Positions 52,780-53,970 of a stretch of DNA of 53,970 nt are shown piece by piece. The DNA comes from Alphaproteobacteria bacterium (lineage in GTDB: Bacteria > Pseudomonadota > Alphaproteobacteria > Micropepsales > Micropepsaceae). Location of the stretch: assembly GCA_017308375.1 (NCBI GenBank), contig JAFKEW010000057.1, positions 1-53,970 of the forward strand. Reading direction: 5' to 3'. Position 1 is the first letter of the stretch. Every line of letters begins with the position of its first letter. The notes beneath the pieces were generated by a model. It made no database searches and was not told where the DNA came from. It saw nothing but the letters and a program-made list of their open reading frames with translations. Both the position numbers and the translations under genes were made by a program.

Positions 52780-52824
52780 GCGTATAAACCTGAACAGAGA
52801 AGCGAATGATGAATACCCGAAAGT

Positions 52825-53970
52825 CTAACCCGCATCGCTTTTTTTGAACAGTTCGTGAAACACGGGAAAGATGTCCGCGGGCCGCGAAATGCGCTTGGTG
52901 ACGAAATTGGACCATTCCTCGGCCACGGTGCGATAAGCCCGCCACAATTCGGCGCCCGAATCCTCGGAGGCGAACACCTCCATCTCCCGCTCATCCAGGA
53001 TTTCGATATAGGCGTAGTACTGGCAGAGCGGCATGATCGCGCTGTTCAGCAATTCCACACAGCGTTGGGCGTCGCCCGACTGGGTGTAGCCGTCGGACGC
53101 CTGCGCCGCATAAATGTTCCAGTCCGCGGTGACATAGCGGTCCTTCTGGATTTCCAGCATCTTTTCCAGCGCGGTGGAAACGATGGTGCCGCCGGACTGG
53201 CGCGAATAGAAGAACTCCTGCTCGTCCACCTCCTGCGCGTCATGGGTGTGACGGACGAACACCACATCCACTTTCTTGTAGCGCCGCTTCAGAAACAGGT
53301 GCAGCAGCATGTAGAACCGCTTGGCCAGATCCTTTTCACGCTCGCCCATCGAACCGGAAACGTCCATCAGACAGAACATCACCGCCTGACTGGTCGGTAC
53401 CGGCTGTTCGGTGAAGCTGTTGAAGCGCACGTCGATCGGATCGACAAAGGCGATCCATTTGCGCTTGGCCTCGGCCTGGGCGATTTCCGCTTTCAGTGCG
53501 GCGATGCGATCGCGTGTTTCGTCGGATTGCGGCTCCTGTTCCTCCAGCCGGGCCAACTCGGCCTGCAGGGCTTCCAGCTCCGAAAGCCGCGGCCGCCTCA
53601 GGGCCAGCCTGCGGCCGAAGGAATTGCGCATGGTGCGCAGGAGATTAAAGAGGTCGAGCACCTCGTCCTGCGTCATGGTGAATTCAAATGCGTCTTCGCC
53701 GTCGCCGGAATCACTTGCCTGCTTGCCGCCGGCACCACCCTCGCCCCGCGGCGGCTTCTTGATTTCGTCGCCGGGGGTGAATTCCTTGTTGCCGGGCAAC
53801 ACGAACTCCTGTTCGCCACCGGCCTTGGGGTCCAGCCGGAAACGCGGTTCGCCTGTGCCTTTGGCGGAGATGCGGATTTTGCGTCCTTTGCCGATATCGG
53901 CAACGCCCGCATCCTTCAGCGATTTCTGCATCGCCTCGCGAATCTGGTTGCGCGCGCGGCGGATGAAGCG
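52825..53970 (-). CDS. YeaH/YhbH-family protein, 5' end outside window
   Basis: The C-terminal part (about 380 residues) of a DUF444 protein. The reading frame is still open at the end of the window, with RFIRRARNQIREAMQKSL being the first visible residues; in the family this segment lies about 25 residues from the true N-terminus. It contains HVLPGNKEF-like text (EFVLPGNKEFTPGDEIKKP), an acidic/charged coil, and a VWA-like metal-binding core: VMFCLMDVSGSMGEREKDLA (MIDAS D-x-S-G-S) and VVFVRHTHDAQEVDEQEFFY. Its partner kinase PrkA/YeaG is expected upstream, outside the window. It heads the visible part of the YeaH-sulfotransferase-SpoVR operon. Confidence 0.93.
   Translation of the reverse strand, partial: RFIRRARNQIREAMQKSLKDAGVADIGKGRKIRISAKGTGEPRFRLDPKAGGEQEFVLPGNKEFTPGDEIKKPPRGEGGAGGKQASDSGDGEDAFEFTMTQDEVLDLFNLLRTMRNSFGRRLALRRPRLSELEALQAELARLEEQEPQSDETRDRIAALKAEIAQAEAKRKWIAFVDPIDVRFNSFTEQPVPTSQAVMFCLMDVSGSMGEREKDLAKRFYMLLHLFLKRRYKKVDVVFVRHTHDAQEVDEQEFFYSRQSGGTIVSTALEKMLEIQKDRYVTADWNIYAAQASDGYTQSGDAQRCVELLNSAIMPLCQYYAYIEILDEREMEVFASEDSGAELWRAYRTVAEEWSNFVTKRISRPADIFPVFHELFKKSDAG

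Noticed and set aside
1..53970. Mobile elements, integrases, transposases, CRISPR arrays, tRNA or rRNA genes
   Set aside because: I searched for transposase/integrase motifs, regularly spaced repeats, and conserved RNA features by eye and saw none.

Overview
The window is about 54 kb of GC-rich DNA (roughly 60 percent or more over most of its length, judged by eye). It is densely packed with genes, with many 1-4 bp start/stop overlaps and no tRNA, rRNA, CRISPR array or transposase that I can recognise. The gene families point to an aerobic alphaproteobacterium of the Sphingomonadales/Caulobacterales/Rhizomicrobium kind (inference): an UrcA-family protein, a PAS_5-type protein, a CYP153-type P450, a Wzi/SLBB polysaccharide export set, and a YeaH-SpoVR stress operon.

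Region 1 (1-9444) is a polysaccharide locus. It holds the tail of a Wzz-like chain-length determinant, a polytopic polymerase-like membrane protein, a GT4 glycosyltransferase, a very large SLBB-domain outer-membrane exporter whose C-terminus is knocked out of frame, a Wzi-like outer-membrane protein, and an ExoY-type initiating sugar-phosphate transferase. The first 3.2 kb are visibly less GC-rich than the rest. Region 2 (9542-14807) holds lipid and CoA genes (crotonase, epoxide-hydrolase-like enzyme, GNAT, acyl-CoA ligase) plus an unknown protein coupled to a methyltransferase. Region 3 (14808-19283) is a signalling cluster: a zinc-ribbon/class III cyclase/ATPase/TPR giant, a CRP-like regulator, and an UrcA-family gene with a perfect TGTGA-N6-TCACA palindrome upstream.

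Region 4 (19668-20886) contains an unknown small protein, arsenate reductase (ArsC) and a single-domain response regulator. Region 5 (21022-26655) is a sulfate-uptake unit of porin, binding protein, CysT, CysW and a short CysA. It lies behind an Rrf2-family regulator and a perfect palindrome that overlaps the predicted promoter. Region 6 (26835-32969) holds a TylF-like methyltransferase, an RND efflux pump (AcrAB type, without outer-membrane channel or regulator) and a crotonase. Region 7 (33089-40816) has a DoxX-like protein, an operon of a CYP153-like P450 with two unlike acyl-CoA dehydrogenases, and a MacAB-like adaptor/ATPase/permease operon whose ATPase seems to have lost its ATG start.

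Region 8 (40880-49560) is metabolic: a lipoprotein lysophospholipase, uracil-DNA glycosylase, acyl-CoA dehydrogenase, PAS protein, LLM flavin oxidoreductase, nucleoside transporter, acyltransferase-3, SDR and crotonase. Region 9 (49852-53970) has two tiny single-span membrane proteins followed by an operon of YeaH, a sulfotransferase and SpoVR; the sulfotransferase sits inside a normally two- or three-gene stress module.

The strongest leads are: (a) the Rrf2 operator/promoter of the porin-sulfate operon; (b) the CRP-like circuit around urcA; (c) the sulfotransferase translationally coupled to spoVR; (d) the ATGA to ATAA start loss in the ABC ATPase; (e) the deletion/frameshift in the SLBB exporter. 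None is proven here. No single unmistakably new defence or mobile system is visible.
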